From the NCBI GenBank assembly GCA_015484555.1, contig WFMZ01000027.1, positions 1 through 64,000 on the forward strand: 64,000 nucleotides of DNA, read 5' to 3'. Below, one piece after another: positions 18,895 to 29,062 of this stretch; the first letter of the stretch is position 1; every line of letters begins with the position of its first letter. Source of the DNA: Hydrogenovibrio sp. (lineage in GTDB: Bacteria > Pseudomonadota > Gammaproteobacteria > Thiomicrospirales > Thiomicrospiraceae). Under the pieces are notes generated by a model. The model did not search any database, had not been told where the DNA came from, and worked only from the letters and a program-made list of their open reading frames with translations. The position numbers and the translations under genes are program-made.

Positions 18895-20325
18895 TTAAGC
18901 GTTAAGCTTCGCTTTTAACACGCCGTTTACTTGCGCGGGGCTAGCCTGCCCTTTCGACGCTTTCATGACTTGACCGACAAAGAAACCAAACATCTTTTCT
19001 TGTCCGCCTTTGTAAGCTTCTACTTGTGCTGTGTTGGCGGCTAACACATCATCAACCAAAGCTTCAATTGCTGAAGAATCCGTAATTTGTTTTAGGCCTT
19101 GCGCTTCAATAATTTCATCTGGCGAACCTTCACCTTTCCACATGGCATCAAATACTTGCTTGGCAATTTTGCCCGACAAGGTATTGTCTTGAATGCGTGC
19201 TAACAAACTAGCCAAGGCTTCTGCTGAAACAGGCGAGTCTTCGATAGCGACATTATTTTGATTCAATGACTTCGACAAGGCACCCATTACCCAGTTTGCA
19301 CTGAGCTTGGCATCTTGCGTTTTAGCCAGTAAGGCTTCAAAGTATTCTGCCATTTGACGTGAACCGGTTAGTAAGGCGGCGTCATATTCTGACAAACCAA
19401 ATTCAGTTTCATAACGTGCTTGTTTTTCCCCTGCCAATTCTGGCATGGTGGCACGTACCGCTTCAATATCTGCTTCGGTGATAATGATAGGCAATAGGTC
19501 TGGGCATGGGAAGTAACGGTAATCGTTGGCCTCTTCTTTTTCTCTCATTGAACGCGTTTCGTTTTTATCGGCATCATATAAACGGGTTTCTTGCACAATG
19601 CTGCCACCCGATTCAATGATTTCAATTTGACGCTCTATTTCAATTTCAATCGCGGCTTCAATAAACCTAAATGAGTTAATGTTTTTTAACTCTGTTCGAG
19701 TGCCTAACGGGGCGCCAGGCTTACGAATCGAGACGTTTGAGTCGACTCGGAAAGACCCTTCTTGCATATTGCCATCGCAGATGCCTAAATACTGAACCAG
19801 CTCGTGCATTTTTTTAGCATAAGCCACCGCTTCTTTTGATGAACGCATATCAGGTTCTGATACGATTTCTAGCAAAGGTGTGCCGGCACGGTTTAAATCG
19901 ATAGCCGTTTGACCTGGAAAAGCATCGTGAATTGACTTACCCGCATCTTCTTCTAGGTGTGCACGTGTCACACCAATTTTACGAATTTCGCCATCCATCT
20001 CGATTTCAACAACACCACCCTTATCTACAATAGGGTAGGTAAACTGAGAGGTTTGGTAACCTTTTGGTGAATCTGGGTAGAAATAGTTTTTGCGGTCAAA
20101 TACTGAACGCATGCCTATTTCGGCGCCAATGGCTAAACCAAGCTTAATCGCTTTTGGAACAACCGCTTGGTTTAACACCGGCAGCTGCCCTGGCATACCT
20201 AAGTCTAATAAGTTAGCTTGTGTATTAGGTTCTGCGCCGTAGGCGACTGATGAACCTGAAAATATTTTTGATTTTGTGGTTAATTGAGCATGAATCTCTA
20301 ACCCGATTACTACTTCCCAAGTCAT
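18895..20325 (-). CDS. gatB: Asp-tRNA(Asn)/Glu-tRNA(Gln) amidotransferase subunit B
   Basis: Catalytic kinase/transamidase partner in the GatCAB complex, which amidates mischarged tRNA. It opens [25 protein letters not shown], with the cradle domain through [21 protein letters not shown] and the C-terminal YqeY-like tail ([26 protein letters not shown]). 476 aa, normal. Last gene of gatC-gatA-gatB. Confidence 0.97.
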   Translation of the reverse strand: MTWEVVIGLEIHAQLTTKSKIFSGSSVAYGAEPNTQANLLDLGMPGQLPVLNQAVVPKAIKLGLAIGAEIGMRSVFDRKNYFYPDSPKGYQTSQFTYPIVDKGGVVEIEMDGEIRKIGVTRAHLEEDAGKSIHDAFPGQTAIDLNRAGTPLLEIVSEPDMRSSKEAVAYAKKMHELVQYLGICDGNMQEGSFRVDSNVSIRKPGAPLGTRTELKNINSFRFIEAAIEIEIERQIEIIESGGSIVQETRLYDADKNETRSMREKEEANDYRYFPCPDLLPIIITEADIEAVRATMPELAGEKQARYETEFGLSEYDAALLTGSRQMAEYFEALLAKTQDAKLSANWVMGALSKSLNQNNVAIEDSPVSAEALASLLARIQDNTLSGKIAKQVFDAMWKGEGSPDEIIEAQGLKQITDSSAIEALVDDVLAANTAQVEAYKGGQEKMFGFFVGQVMKASKGQASPAQVNGVLKAKLNA

Positions 20326-20334
20326 GATTCTTTC

Positions 20335-21789
20335 CTACTTATAAGCTGCTGGCACTTGTGTGTGCCAGTCAGTGGTTTGTTGATATTGATGTGCAACATT
20401 TAACAGTTTTGCTTCTGAATGATAGTTACCGATTAGGTGCAAGCCAACAGGACGACCATCGACAAACCCCGCAGGAACTGACATACCTGGCATACCGGCT
20501 AGGTTAACCGGTATGGTGTATAAATCGGCCAAGTACATGCTGATGGGGTCATCAGACTTTTCACCTATATTAAAAGCAGGCTCTGGTGCCACAGGCCCAA
20601 CGATAATATCGCAATTTTGAAAGGCTTTGCTAAAGTCATCACGCACAACACGGCGTAACTTCTGTGCTTTTAAATAGTAAGCATCGTAATACCCGGCTGA
20701 TAAGGCATAGGCACCGACCATAATACGGCGCTGAACTTCTGCCCCAAAACCTTCGGTACGTGAACGCGTATAAAGGTCTTCTAAGTCAACGGGGTTTTCG
20801 CAACGATAACCATAACGAACCGCATCAAAACGAGATAGGTTTGAAGAGGCCTCTGCTGGTGCCAACACATAATAAGCTGGCACGGCTAGTTCGGTATTTG
20901 GCAGGCTAACTTCTACCACTTCTGCGCCTTGCTTTTCTAATTCAGCGATTGCATTTTTAACGACTTTCGCAACATCAGCATTTAAGCCTTCGCCAAAATA
21001 CTCGCTAGGAACGCCTACTTTTAAGCCTTTAATAGAGTCATTTAAGTTGGCAGAACAAGCATTGAAAGCGGCTTCTGAACTGGTTGAATCACGTTCATCG
21101 AAACCAGCCATGGCATCTAGCATCCAGGCAGCATCTTCTGCGCTACGCGTCATAGGACCGCCTTGGTCAAAACTTGAAGCATAGGCAATCATGCCGTAAC
21201 GTGACACAGCACCGTAGGTCGGCTTGATACCCGTAATACCGCAAAATGAAGCTGGCTGACGAATAGAGCCACCCGTGTCTGTACCGGTTGCCATGGGTGC
21301 TAAGCCTGCGGCAATCACTGCGGCTGCGCCACCAGATGAACCACCTGGAACGGCTTTTAAGTCCCAAGGGTTTTTAGTTGGTCCATAATAACTACTTTCT
21401 GAAGAGGAACCCATCGCAAATTCATCCATATTGGTCTTACCCAAAATAGGCATGCCTTCGGCTTTTAGCTTTTCAACCACATTCGCATCGTAAGGCGATA
21501 CGAAGTTAGAAAGCATTTTTGAACCACAAGTTGTTTTAACACCGTCTACACAAAAAATATCTTTATGTGCAATAGGAATACCGGTTAACAAGGTGGCATT
21601 ACCTTCATCTAAACGTTTGTCGGCAGCTTTGGCCATTTCAATCGCTAGCTCTGGGGTGACGGTAATAAAGGTATTTAACTCACCATCGAATTTTTCAATA
21701 CGATCTAAGTAATGCTGGGTCAAGGCCACGCTGGTTAAAGTTCTGGCTTTAAGCTGTTCGGTCATTTGTTTTATTGATAATGTGTGCAT
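20335..21789 (-). CDS. gatA: Asp-tRNA(Asn)/Glu-tRNA(Gln) amidotransferase subunit A
   Basis: Amidase subunit that releases ammonia from glutamine. The Ser-cisSer-Lys triad is visible: Lys in IAHKDIFC (~residue 75), [14 protein letters not shown] and [16 protein letters not shown]. 484 aa, normal. It lies nine bases upstream of gatB and 13 downstream of gatC in a tight operon. Presence of GatCAB implies that Gln-tRNA(Gln) or Asn-tRNA(Asn) is made indirectly in this organism. Confidence 0.97.
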   Translation of the reverse strand: MHTLSIKQMTEQLKARTLTSVALTQHYLDRIEKFDGELNTFITVTPELAIEMAKAADKRLDEGNATLLTGIPIAHKDIFCVDGVKTTCGSKMLSNFVSPYDANVVEKLKAEGMPILGKTNMDEFAMGSSSESSYYGPTKNPWDLKAVPGGSSGGAAAVIAAGLAPMATGTDTGGSIRQPASFCGITGIKPTYGAVSRYGMIAYASSFDQGGPMTRSAEDAAWMLDAMAGFDERDSTSSEAAFNACSANLNDSIKGLKVGVPSEYFGEGLNADVAKVVKNAIAELEKQGAEVVEVSLPNTELAVPAYYVLAPAEASSNLSRFDAVRYGYRCENPVDLEDLYTRSRTEGFGAEVQRRIMVGAYALSAGYYDAYYLKAQKLRRVVRDDFSKAFQNCDIIVGPVAPEPAFNIGEKSDDPISMYLADLYTIPVNLAGMPGMSVPAGFVDGRPVGLHLIGNYHSEAKLLNVAHQYQQTTDWHTQVPAAYK

Positions 21790-21802
21790 GATTCTCTCTA
21801 AC

Positions 21803-22102
21803 TCAATCTATTACTTGTGGCACTAAAAACAGGTTGTCTTCTGACGAAGGCGCAAGCTTTAATACTTTTTCTCGAATACTGGTTTCTGTGACCACATCGG
21901 GTCTTAAACGCTGCACTTGATCTAACGGATGAGACATAGGCGCAACGCCATCCGTATTCACTTTTTCCATTTGTGCGAACAAGTCTAAAATACTGGTTAG
22001 TTTTTCAGCAACTTGCTCAACTTCACTTTCGGCTACCGAAATGGCCGCCAGCCGTGAAATAGTATCAACTTCGTGCTTTCCTAAGATGGTTTTATCGGAC
22101 AT
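21803..22102 (-). CDS. gatC: Asp-tRNA(Asn)/Glu-tRNA(Gln) amidotransferase subunit C
   Basis: Small scaffold subunit that clamps GatA to GatB. The family N-terminus [24 protein letters not shown] and the middle [17 protein letters not shown] are clear. The ORF track begins 33 codons earlier, but the ATG at 22102 has GGGA upstream and gives 99 aa, the family length. First gene of the operon, divergent from mreB. Confidence 0.95.
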   Translation of the reverse strand: MSDKTILGKHEVDTISRLAAISVAESEVEQVAEKLTSILDLFAQMEKVNTDGVAPMSHPLDQVQRLRPDVVTETSIREKVLKLAPSSEDNLFLVPQVID

Positions 22103-22208
22103 TTCATTCCCTATGTAAATAATTTTGTTATTCTTATTAAAGTACCATATTTTCGCTTTTCTAAAAAGACCACACCCTATTTTTATTTCAAGATTTTTCA
22201 TGAAACTA

Positions 22209-22237
22209 ATGACTTTTTAAAAGCGGTTTGATATAAA
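22209..22237 (+). promoter_or_regulatory. Candidate sigma-70 promoter of the mreB operon
   Basis: ATGACT-N17-TATAAA in the gatC-mreB divergent gap, about 70 bases upstream of the mreB ATG. The -10 has five of six matches; the -35 is weaker. Confidence 0.4.
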
Positions 22238-22309
22238 ATGTATTAATCACGTTTTTTTGTTATTTTCTATGCAAAAGAGCCTATTTACAGCGAGAAGGAA
22301 TCTCAATCA

Positions 22310-23356
22310 ATGTTTCGTAAAATTATCGGACTTTTTTCTAACGATTTATCAATCGATCTAGGGACTGCAAACACTCTTATTTATGTACGAGGAAAAGGAA
22401 TGGTTCTAAATGAACCTTCTGTCGTTGCTATTCGAACTAGCAAGCTGGGCTCTAACTCACGCTCTATTATTGCAGTGGGTGAAGGCGCAAAACTAATGCT
22501 TGGAAAAGAAAACCAAAAAATTGAAACTATTCGTCCCCTTAAAGATGGCGTGATTGCGGATTTTGAAGTGACTGAGAAAATGCTTCAGCACTTTATCCGC
22601 AAGGTTCACGAAGCTAGATTCTTTCAACCGAGCCCTCGTGTATTAGTTTGTGTTCCTTGTGGGTCAACACAAGTAGAAAGACGCGCTATTCGTGAGTCTG
22701 CTGCGGGTGCGGGTGCTCGCGAAGTTTACTTAATTGAAGAGCCTATGGCGGCCGCCATTGGCGCAGGTATGCCGGTCAGTGAAGCAACGGGTTCTATGGT
22801 GGTTGACATTGGTGGTGGAACAACAGAAGTTGCCACGTTATCGTTGAACGGTATTGTTTGGTCAGATTCAGTCAAAGTGGGTGGCGATCGCTTTGATGAT
22901 GCCATTATCAAATATGTTCGACGTAACTACGGCATGATAATCGCTGAAGCCACCGCTGAAAAAATTAAAAAAGAAATTGGCACGGCTTACCATGAAATTG
23001 AGCCTAAAACCTTAGAAATACACGGTAGCAATATTGCTGAATCGGTTCCTCGTCGCTTTACGTTAAATAGTAACGAAGTGTTAGAAGCTTTGAAAGAGCC
23101 TTTGGCATCAATTGTTAGCGCAGTTAGAACCGCTTTAGAGCACACTCCACCAGAGCTAGGGGCTGACATTGCTGAACACGGTATTGTGTTAACGGGTGGG
23201 GGCGCCTTACTTCGCAACTTAAATACCCTGCTTTCAGAAGAAACAGGTATACCCGTTATTATTGCTGACGACCCTTTAACCTGTGTTGCTCGTGGCGGCG
23301 GACGCGCCTTAGAAATGATGGATGAGAAAGGCATTGATGTCTTCTCTTTTGACTAA
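22310..23356 (+). CDS. mreB: Rod-shape actin MreB
   Basis: Bacterial actin that organises sidewall peptidoglycan synthesis. Phosphate-1 motif [18 protein letters not shown], connect/phosphate-2 region [14 protein letters not shown], and the adenosine motif [14 protein letters not shown] are all present. 348 aa, normal. Start ATG follows GAAGGAATCTC. First gene of mreBCD-mrdA-mrdB; N-terminal [12 protein letters not shown] fits the membrane-binding helix of proteobacterial MreB. Confidence 0.97.
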   Translation: MFRKIIGLFSNDLSIDLGTANTLIYVRGKGMVLNEPSVVAIRTSKLGSNSRSIIAVGEGAKLMLGKENQKIETIRPLKDGVIADFEVTEKMLQHFIRKVHEARFFQPSPRVLVCVPCGSTQVERRAIRESAAGAGAREVYLIEEPMAAAIGAGMPVSEATGSMVVDIGGGTTEVATLSLNGIVWSDSVKVGGDRFDDAIIKYVRRNYGMIIAEATAEKIKKEIGTAYHEIEPKTLEIHGSNIAESVPRRFTLNSNEVLEALKEPLASIVSAVRTALEHTPPELGADIAEHGIVLTGGGALLRNLNTLLSEETGIPVIIADDPLTCVARGGGRALEMMDEKGIDVFSFD

Positions 23357-23378
23357 TTTCTGCACAGGATTTTAAGCC

Positions 23379-24269
23379 ATCGCCAAAACAAATACGACAC
23401 CACAAAAAGAGGGAACACAGTTCATCCTCTTTTTTGTTTTGTGCATTTCCTTAATGGTGTCCGACCACTATAGTCATGCCTTATCCAGTGTTAGAAATTT
23501 ATTATTAACGGCTATCGAACCCATCGAAAAGCTCGCCACCCTCCCGATAACAGCCTACCATTTTTTCCAGCAAGACTATGAAACCATTGAAGATTTAAAA
23601 CAAGCCAACCAGCGATTAGCCACTGAAAACCTACTTTTAAAAGCTGAACAACAACAACTTCCCCAGCTTCGCTTGGAGATTACTCGCTTAAATCAACTGC
23701 TAAATACGGCGAGTCAACTAGAACGCTCTAAGATTCAAATTGCCAATATTTCTCATTACAATTTAAGCCCTTATTCACAAACCTTCATGCTTGACAAAGG
23801 TTATTTAGATAAGGTCGACCCCAACCAATGTGTGATTGATTCCCATGGTTTAATTGGCTTAATTACACAAGTAACCCCAACAAGCGCTAAAGTCCAGTTA
23901 ATTACCGATGCCGATATTGCCATCCCGGTGAGAATACAGCGAACAGGACAACGAGGCATTGCTAAGGGCAGCCATTTTAATGAACTTTCAGTACAATTTA
24001 TTGCTAAATCTAGCTCTGTTAATATAGGCGATTTAATTGTTACTTCCGGCTTAGGCTCTGTGTACCCTAAAGGTTACCCTGTTGCCCGAGTAACCAGCGT
24101 GACTAAGCCAAAAGACCAGCCTTACCTTGAAATAAAAGCGCGCCCCGTGGCTAAAATTGGACAAGCAGATAAGGTATTAATTTTATCAAATGATATCAAA
24201 ATCCCTAGCAATTCCCTATTTCAAGGAGATAGCAAGTTAAAGTTGATTAGGAATGGAGCAGGAAAATGA
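23379..24269 (+). CDS. mreC: Rod-shape protein MreC, probable ATC start
   Basis: Periplasmic shape protein anchored by one N-terminal membrane helix, bridging MreB to PBP2. The ORF-track start (TTG 23439) falls inside that helix. The same frame is open upstream to a stop at 23373 and encodes AKTNTTPQKEGTQFILFFVLCISLMVSDHY, which aligns with the MreC N-terminus. That stretch has no ATG, GTG or TTG before 23439. The best start is ATC at 23379, with AGGA nine bases upstream and 22 bases after mreB. After the helix come a coiled coil (~55-95) and the beta domains. Length from ATC is 296 aa. It overlaps mreD by four bases. Confidence 0.85.
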   Translation: MAKTNTTPQKEGTQFILFFVLCISLMVSDHYSHALSSVRNLLLTAIEPIEKLATLPITAYHFFQQDYETIEDLKQANQRLATENLLLKAEQQQLPQLRLEITRLNQLLNTASQLERSKIQIANISHYNLSPYSQTFMLDKGYLDKVDPNQCVIDSHGLIGLITQVTPTSAKVQLITDADIAIPVRIQRTGQRGIAKGSHFNELSVQFIAKSSSVNIGDLIVTSGLGSVYPKGYPVARVTSVTKPKDQPYLEIKARPVAKIGQADKVLILSNDIKIPSNSLFQGDSKLKLIRNGAGK

Positions 24270-24769
24270 GTGATAAAGTATACGTATTAGAGTTTTGCCA
24301 AATAAAATGGTTTTTAATATTTGGGTATCTAGCTGCATTTACGTTCGACTCTATGTTGAAGTTAAGCTTTGATATTTACTTTGCTCCCTCCTTAACCGTT
24401 TTATTACTTTTATTTTGGACCTCTCAACTTACCTGCAAAACACACTTATTTACGGCCTTCTTAATTGGAATTTTTACCGATACTGCCATGAATACGCCCT
24501 TAGGTTCTCATGCCCTTATATTCATATTACTGGTCTTTTTTATGCTACGCATTCGCCTCAGTTTTAAAAGCTACCCAGCATGGCAACAAGCCATTACTAT
24601 TGGCCTTTACCTAACCTTTGCCCAGGTTTTAAGCTGGGTTATTTTCGAACCCGTTCTGCCAAACAGCCAACTCATCAGCTTCTGGCTAGTCCCTTGGGTT
24701 TCTGCTATTTTGTGGCCATTTTTATATAAGACAATGCTCACACTTTCCCATAGAGCCATGTTTGACTGA
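24266..24769 (+). CDS. mreD: Rod-shape membrane protein MreD
   Basis: 167 aa, about five membrane segments (KWFLIFGYLAAFTFDSML, SLTVLLLLFWTSQLTC, LFTAFLIGIFTD, HALIFILLVFFMLRI and two near the C-terminus). FLIGIFTDTAMNTPLGSHAL matches the MreD GLLxDxxxxxxLG motif. ATGA overlap with mreC shows translational coupling. Partner of MreC in the elongasome. Confidence 0.9.
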   Translation: MSDKVYVLEFCQIKWFLIFGYLAAFTFDSMLKLSFDIYFAPSLTVLLLLFWTSQLTCKTHLFTAFLIGIFTDTAMNTPLGSHALIFILLVFFMLRIRLSFKSYPAWQQAITIGLYLTFAQVLSWVIFEPVLPNSQLISFWLVPWVSAILWPFLYKTMLTLSHRAMFD

Positions 24770-24771
24770 TC

Positions 24772-26631
24772 ATGTCTTTCAAGCATCAACAACAACCATT
24801 AGCATTACTACATGAACAAAAATCTCTATTTCGTTCAAGGTTATACTTTGCACTAGGATTTGTTATTTTGCTCTTTATCATGCTAATTGGTCGCATGATT
24901 TATTTGCAAGTTAACAACTTCCAACATTATCACGCCATGTCTGAAGGCAACCGAATTTCGGTTGAAATTATCCCACCTGTACGCGGCAGAATTTATGATC
25001 GAAATAACGTTGTTATTGCAGATAATCGCCCTGTTTTTGTTTTAAAATTTGTCAAAAATGATATTAAGAATATTAATAATACTTTGTTTCATTTAAAAAA
25101 AACACTGCCCAGTATCCCTGATAAGGTTTTAAAAAAATTCTTTAACAAACTTAAACTTGCCAATAAATTTCGTCCCCTCTATTTACCCTTCTCACTAAAC
25201 GAAAAAGAAGCCGCCCATTTTTCAGTCACCAGTTATCAGTTTCCTGGTATTACGTTAACCGCTAAGTTAAAACGTTATTACCCCTTTGGAAAAAGTGCGG
25301 TTCATGCCTTAGGTTATGTTGGAAAAATTAATCAAAGAGAATTAAAAAACTTAGACTTAAAATCATACCAAGGTACTGAAGTCATAGGAAAACTAGGCGT
25401 TGAAAAGCAATACGAGTCACTTCTACACGGCTACCCAGGCATTCAACAAGTAGAAACCAATGCAAAAGGGCGTGTTATTCGTAAACTCGAAACACTAGCA
25501 GCAATTCCAGGACAAGACATTCAGCTCACTATTGATATAGAGTTACAAAAATATATTGAACAGCTTGTCAAAGGGCAAAAGGCATCTGTTGTCGTTATTA
25601 AACCTAAGTCGGGTGAAATACTTGCCTATGTGAGTGAACCAGGATATGACCCCAATTTATTTATCGATGGTATCAGCCAAAAAAACTATAATACATTGCT
25701 AAAAGATGCAGGTAGACCCCTAGTTAACCGGGTTCTAAATGGCCAATACCCACCCGCATCCACGGTTAAACCCTTCATCGCTTTAGCTGCCTTAGAGCAT
25801 AACACTATTCCTTTTTATAAAAAAATAAAGGACCCGGGTTACTTTGAATTTAAAGGCCACAAATACCGAGATTGGAAAAAATGGGGGCATGGTGAAGTGG
25901 ACATGGAAGATGCTATTACCCAATCATGTGACACCTATTTTTATAAACTTGGTCTGGATTTGGGCATTAAAAAAATTCATAATAGTTTATACCCATTTGG
26001 CTTTGGCCATACCACTGGCATCGACCTTTCTGGTGAGTCTCGAGGTATTTTACCTTCTAAAAAATGGAAAAGAGCAACCAAAGGAAAGTCTTGGTTTAAA
26101 GGAGACACCATTATTGCGGCCATTGGACAAGGCTATTTTTTAGCCACCCCTTTGCAACTCGCAAAAGCCACTGCCACATTAGCTAATCGAGGCAAAATCA
26201 TCCAGCCACATTTACTAAAAGAACACCTAAAAAACAATGAAAATAGACATAATTCCAACCCTATTGCCAAAAAACAAACTCAGATTGAAATTCAAAAAAT
26301 CCGCAACTGGAACAGAATCATTAATGCCATGGGTAAAGTCATGAAAGGCCCGCATGGAACCGCTAGAGCGGCCGGAAGAAAGTTACAATACCCTATGGCA
26401 GGAAAAACAGGAACCTCACAAGTCTATAGTATTGGAAAAGAGGCTTCTTATGATGCCAAAAGTGTACGCAAAAACTTAAGAGACCATTCCTTATTTATTG
26501 GGTTTGCGCCTATTAACAACCCAGAAATTGCTATTTCTGTTGTCATAGAAAATGCTGAAATTAAAGCTGCCCCCGTGGCGGTCGCTATCACAAATTATTA
26601 TTTGAACAAAATAAAACACCACGAGCCATAA
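24772..26631 (+). CDS. mrdA: Penicillin-binding protein 2 (elongasome transpeptidase)
   Basis: Monofunctional class B PBP that cross-links sidewall peptidoglycan with RodA. One N-terminal membrane anchor (FALGFVILLFIMLIGRMIY), then PVRGRIYDRNNVVIADNRPVF of the pedestal domain. Transpeptidase motifs: SxxK in PPASTVKPFIAL, SCDTYFYKL for SxD, and GKTGTSQVY for KTG. 619 aa, normal for PBP2. It starts two bases after the mreD stop and abuts rodA. Confidence 0.95.
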   Translation: MSFKHQQQPLALLHEQKSLFRSRLYFALGFVILLFIMLIGRMIYLQVNNFQHYHAMSEGNRISVEIIPPVRGRIYDRNNVVIADNRPVFVLKFVKNDIKNINNTLFHLKKTLPSIPDKVLKKFFNKLKLANKFRPLYLPFSLNEKEAAHFSVTSYQFPGITLTAKLKRYYPFGKSAVHALGYVGKINQRELKNLDLKSYQGTEVIGKLGVEKQYESLLHGYPGIQQVETNAKGRVIRKLETLAAIPGQDIQLTIDIELQKYIEQLVKGQKASVVVIKPKSGEILAYVSEPGYDPNLFIDGISQKNYNTLLKDAGRPLVNRVLNGQYPPASTVKPFIALAALEHNTIPFYKKIKDPGYFEFKGHKYRDWKKWGHGEVDMEDAITQSCDTYFYKLGLDLGIKKIHNSLYPFGFGHTTGIDLSGESRGILPSKKWKRATKGKSWFKGDTIIAAIGQGYFLATPLQLAKATATLANRGKIIQPHLLKEHLKNNENRHNSNPIAKKQTQIEIQKIRNWNRIINAMGKVMKGPHGTARAAGRKLQYPMAGKTGTSQVYSIGKEASYDAKSVRKNLRDHSLFIGFAPINNPEIAISVVIENAEIKAAPVAVAITNYYLNKIKHHEP

Positions 26632-27762
26632 ATGCATATTAACTTAAATTTCAAACAAAAAGTTTATCGCCGTAACTCTGGACTACTAAACACACTCCAC
26701 TTAGATGGCTGGCTACTGCTAGGCATACTACTCTTAATTATTAGCTCTAGTTTAATTGTGTTTAGCGCCTCTAGTGGAAATGTAGCCGTATTAGAAAGGC
26801 ATTTAATTCGAGTCGGATTTTCTTTCATTTTATTACTGGCTTTTGCTCAAATCCCCCCGAATATAATCAGTTTCTACACGCCTTGGATTTTTGGTATTGG
26901 TATGTTAATGCTGATTTCTGTCTTACTATTTGGCGAAGTCGGCAAAGGCGCTAAGCGATGGTTAGATTTTGGATTCACTCGCTTCCAGCCCTCTGAACTC
27001 ATGAAGCTCGCCCTCCCTTTAATGGTCGCTTGGCTCTATGCACACGGCACTTTTCCCCCTAGTAAAAGCAAAATATTTTCAGGGCTAGCTTTGGTAATAA
27101 TTACCGCGGGCTTAATTATTGTACAGCCCGATTTAGGCACCTCTATTCTCATTGCCATGAGTGGTTTATTTGTTATTTTTTTCGCGGGACTTTCCTGGAA
27201 ATGGATACTAGCAGCAATTTCCTTAGTCTCAGCTAGCCTTCCCATTGTTTGGAATTTTTACATGTATGCTTACCAAAAACAGCGTGTCATGACTTTTTTA
27301 AACCCCGAGTCAGACCCTTTGGGAAGTGGCTATCATATTATCCAGTCTAAAATAGCAATTGGTTCTGGTGGCATTGATGGCAAGGGTTACATGGGCAGTA
27401 CTCAAGCTCACTTAGATTTTTTACCCGAATCAACCACTGACTTTATTTTTTCTGTGCTAGCAGAAGAATTTGGTTTAATTGGCGTACTACTACTGCTTTT
27501 ACTTTACACCCTAATCATTGCTCGCGGTCTATACATTGCTTCACAAGCACACGATAATTTTTCCAAACTGGTTGCCGCCAGTTTAACCATGACCTTATTT
27601 GTTTATGTCTTCGTTAACATTGGCATGGTGAGTGGTATATTGCCCGTAGTCGGCTTACCGCTTCCCCTGCTTAGTTATGGCGGTAGCTCTCTAGTCACTT
27701 TAATGGTTAGCTTTGGCATACTGATGTCTATTCACACCCATAAAAAGCTACTCAAAACCTAG
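26632..27762 (+). CDS. mrdB: Peptidoglycan glycosyltransferase RodA
   Basis: SEDS-family polymerase, the PBP2 partner. About ten membrane segments; RWLDFGFTRFQPSELMKLALPL carries the SEDS signature and FLPESTTDFIFSVLAEEFGLIG with GLPLPLLSYGGSS are the other conserved loops. 376 aa, normal. Starts directly after the mrdA stop. Confidence 0.95.
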   Translation: MHINLNFKQKVYRRNSGLLNTLHLDGWLLLGILLLIISSSLIVFSASSGNVAVLERHLIRVGFSFILLLAFAQIPPNIISFYTPWIFGIGMLMLISVLLFGEVGKGAKRWLDFGFTRFQPSELMKLALPLMVAWLYAHGTFPPSKSKIFSGLALVIITAGLIIVQPDLGTSILIAMSGLFVIFFAGLSWKWILAAISLVSASLPIVWNFYMYAYQKQRVMTFLNPESDPLGSGYHIIQSKIAIGSGGIDGKGYMGSTQAHLDFLPESTTDFIFSVLAEEFGLIGVLLLLLLYTLIIARGLYIASQAHDNFSKLVAASLTMTLFVYVFVNIGMVSGILPVVGLPLPLLSYGGSSLVTLMVSFGILMSIHTHKKLLKT

Positions 27763-27870
27763 TATTTCATCCATATTAAGCCCATTGTTCTTCCCTATTC
27801 TTACTGGTTTAACGCTCGGTTTTATGGTAAATTATGGTCTTTAACTCCACCCTTTAATAAAAAGATTATC

Positions 27871-29043
27871 ATGACAAAACTTTCTAGTTTCTTCGCTCTA
27901 TTCTTATTTTCAATCTCCAGCGCATTTGCCGCAACCTTGCCTATGCCTAGCGTGGTGCCTTCTGCCCCTAATTCATCGGCTAATGCCTATGTTGTGTTGG
28001 ACTTTAACAGCAATCAAATTTTGGCACAAAAAAATGCAAATGAACGGGTAGAGCCAGCCAGTTTAACGAAGATAATGACCGGGTTTGTTATTATCAACGA
28101 ATTGAGCAATGGCAACATTCACTTAGATGACATGGTCACCATTTCTAAAAAAGCTTGGAAAATGCCGGGTTCAAAAATGTTTATTGAAGTGGGTAAAAAA
28201 GTTTCCGTTAAAAACTTAATTAAAGGGATGGTTATTCAATCTGGTAACGATGCCAGTGTCGCCTTAGCTGAACATGTTGCTGGCAGTGAAGAAGCTTTTG
28301 TGCAACTCATGAACAGCTATGCGCAAAAGCTAGGGATGAAGCACACCCATTTCATGAATGCGACAGGCCTACCAAATGCAGACCATTACACCACCGCTAA
28401 TGACTTAGCAAAACTAGCACGAGCCCTTATTCATGACTTCCCTGAAGAATACAAATGGTACTCTCAAAAGAAATTTACCTTCAACGGCATTACTCAATAT
28501 AACCGTAATAAATTACTTTGGCAGGATAGTTCTGTTGATGGTTTAAAAACAGGGCACACTCAGTCAGCTGGTTACTGCTTAGTGGCTTCTGCCAAACGAA
28601 ACAACATGCGTCTTATCTCAGTGGTATTAGGCACTAATAGTGCAAAAATGCGTGTACAGGAAAGTCAAAAATTATTGAACTATGGTTTCCGTTTCTTTGA
28701 AACTCATAAGCTTTATTCTGCAGATCAGCGTTTAAATGATGCTCGTATTTGGGAAGGACAGACTGATAATGTCGGACTAGGTTTAACACAAGACCTATAC
28801 GTTTCAACCCCCCGTGGACAATATAAAAACTTAAAAATTGAAACTCTTGTAGAACCTGAAATTAAAGCCAAAATTACAAAAGGGCAACCGCTAGGAACCT
28901 TAACGGTTTCACTAGAAGGGAAAAACATTGTTGAAAAACCTTTGGTTGCCTTATCAGATGTTGAAGAAGGCTCTTTCTTCAAAAAGATTTTTGACCAGAT
29001 TAAACTGTTATTTTTAAACCTTCTTTCTGCTATTGGTTTATAG
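27871..29043 (+). CDS. dacA: D-alanyl-D-alanine carboxypeptidase (PBP5/6 type)
   Basis: Removes the terminal D-Ala of peptidoglycan pentapeptides at the periplasmic face. Signal peptide MTKLSSFFALFLFSISSAFA; active-site SLTKIM (SxxK), SGND (SxN) and DGLKTGHTQSAGYC (KTG). A C-terminal beta domain (~290-370) ends in an amphipathic helix (FFKKIFDQIKLLFLNLLSAIGL) that serves as membrane anchor. 390 aa. Roughly 110 bases separate it from mrdB; rlpA, which sits between them in E. coli, is missing here. Confidence 0.94.
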   Translation: MTKLSSFFALFLFSISSAFAATLPMPSVVPSAPNSSANAYVVLDFNSNQILAQKNANERVEPASLTKIMTGFVIINELSNGNIHLDDMVTISKKAWKMPGSKMFIEVGKKVSVKNLIKGMVIQSGNDASVALAEHVAGSEEAFVQLMNSYAQKLGMKHTHFMNATGLPNADHYTTANDLAKLARALIHDFPEEYKWYSQKKFTFNGITQYNRNKLLWQDSSVDGLKTGHTQSAGYCLVASAKRNNMRLISVVLGTNSAKMRVQESQKLLNYGFRFFETHKLYSADQRLNDARIWEGQTDNVGLGLTQDLYVSTPRGQYKNLKIETLVEPEIKAKITKGQPLGTLTVSLEGKNIVEKPLVALSDVEEGSFFKKIFDQIKLLFLNLLSAIGL

Positions 29044-29062
29044 AAAATAAGGATTGAGCAAC

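Noticed and set aside
23439-23441. TTG start for mreC given by the ORF track
   Set aside because: It would cut off most of the N-terminal membrane anchor that is conserved in MreC.
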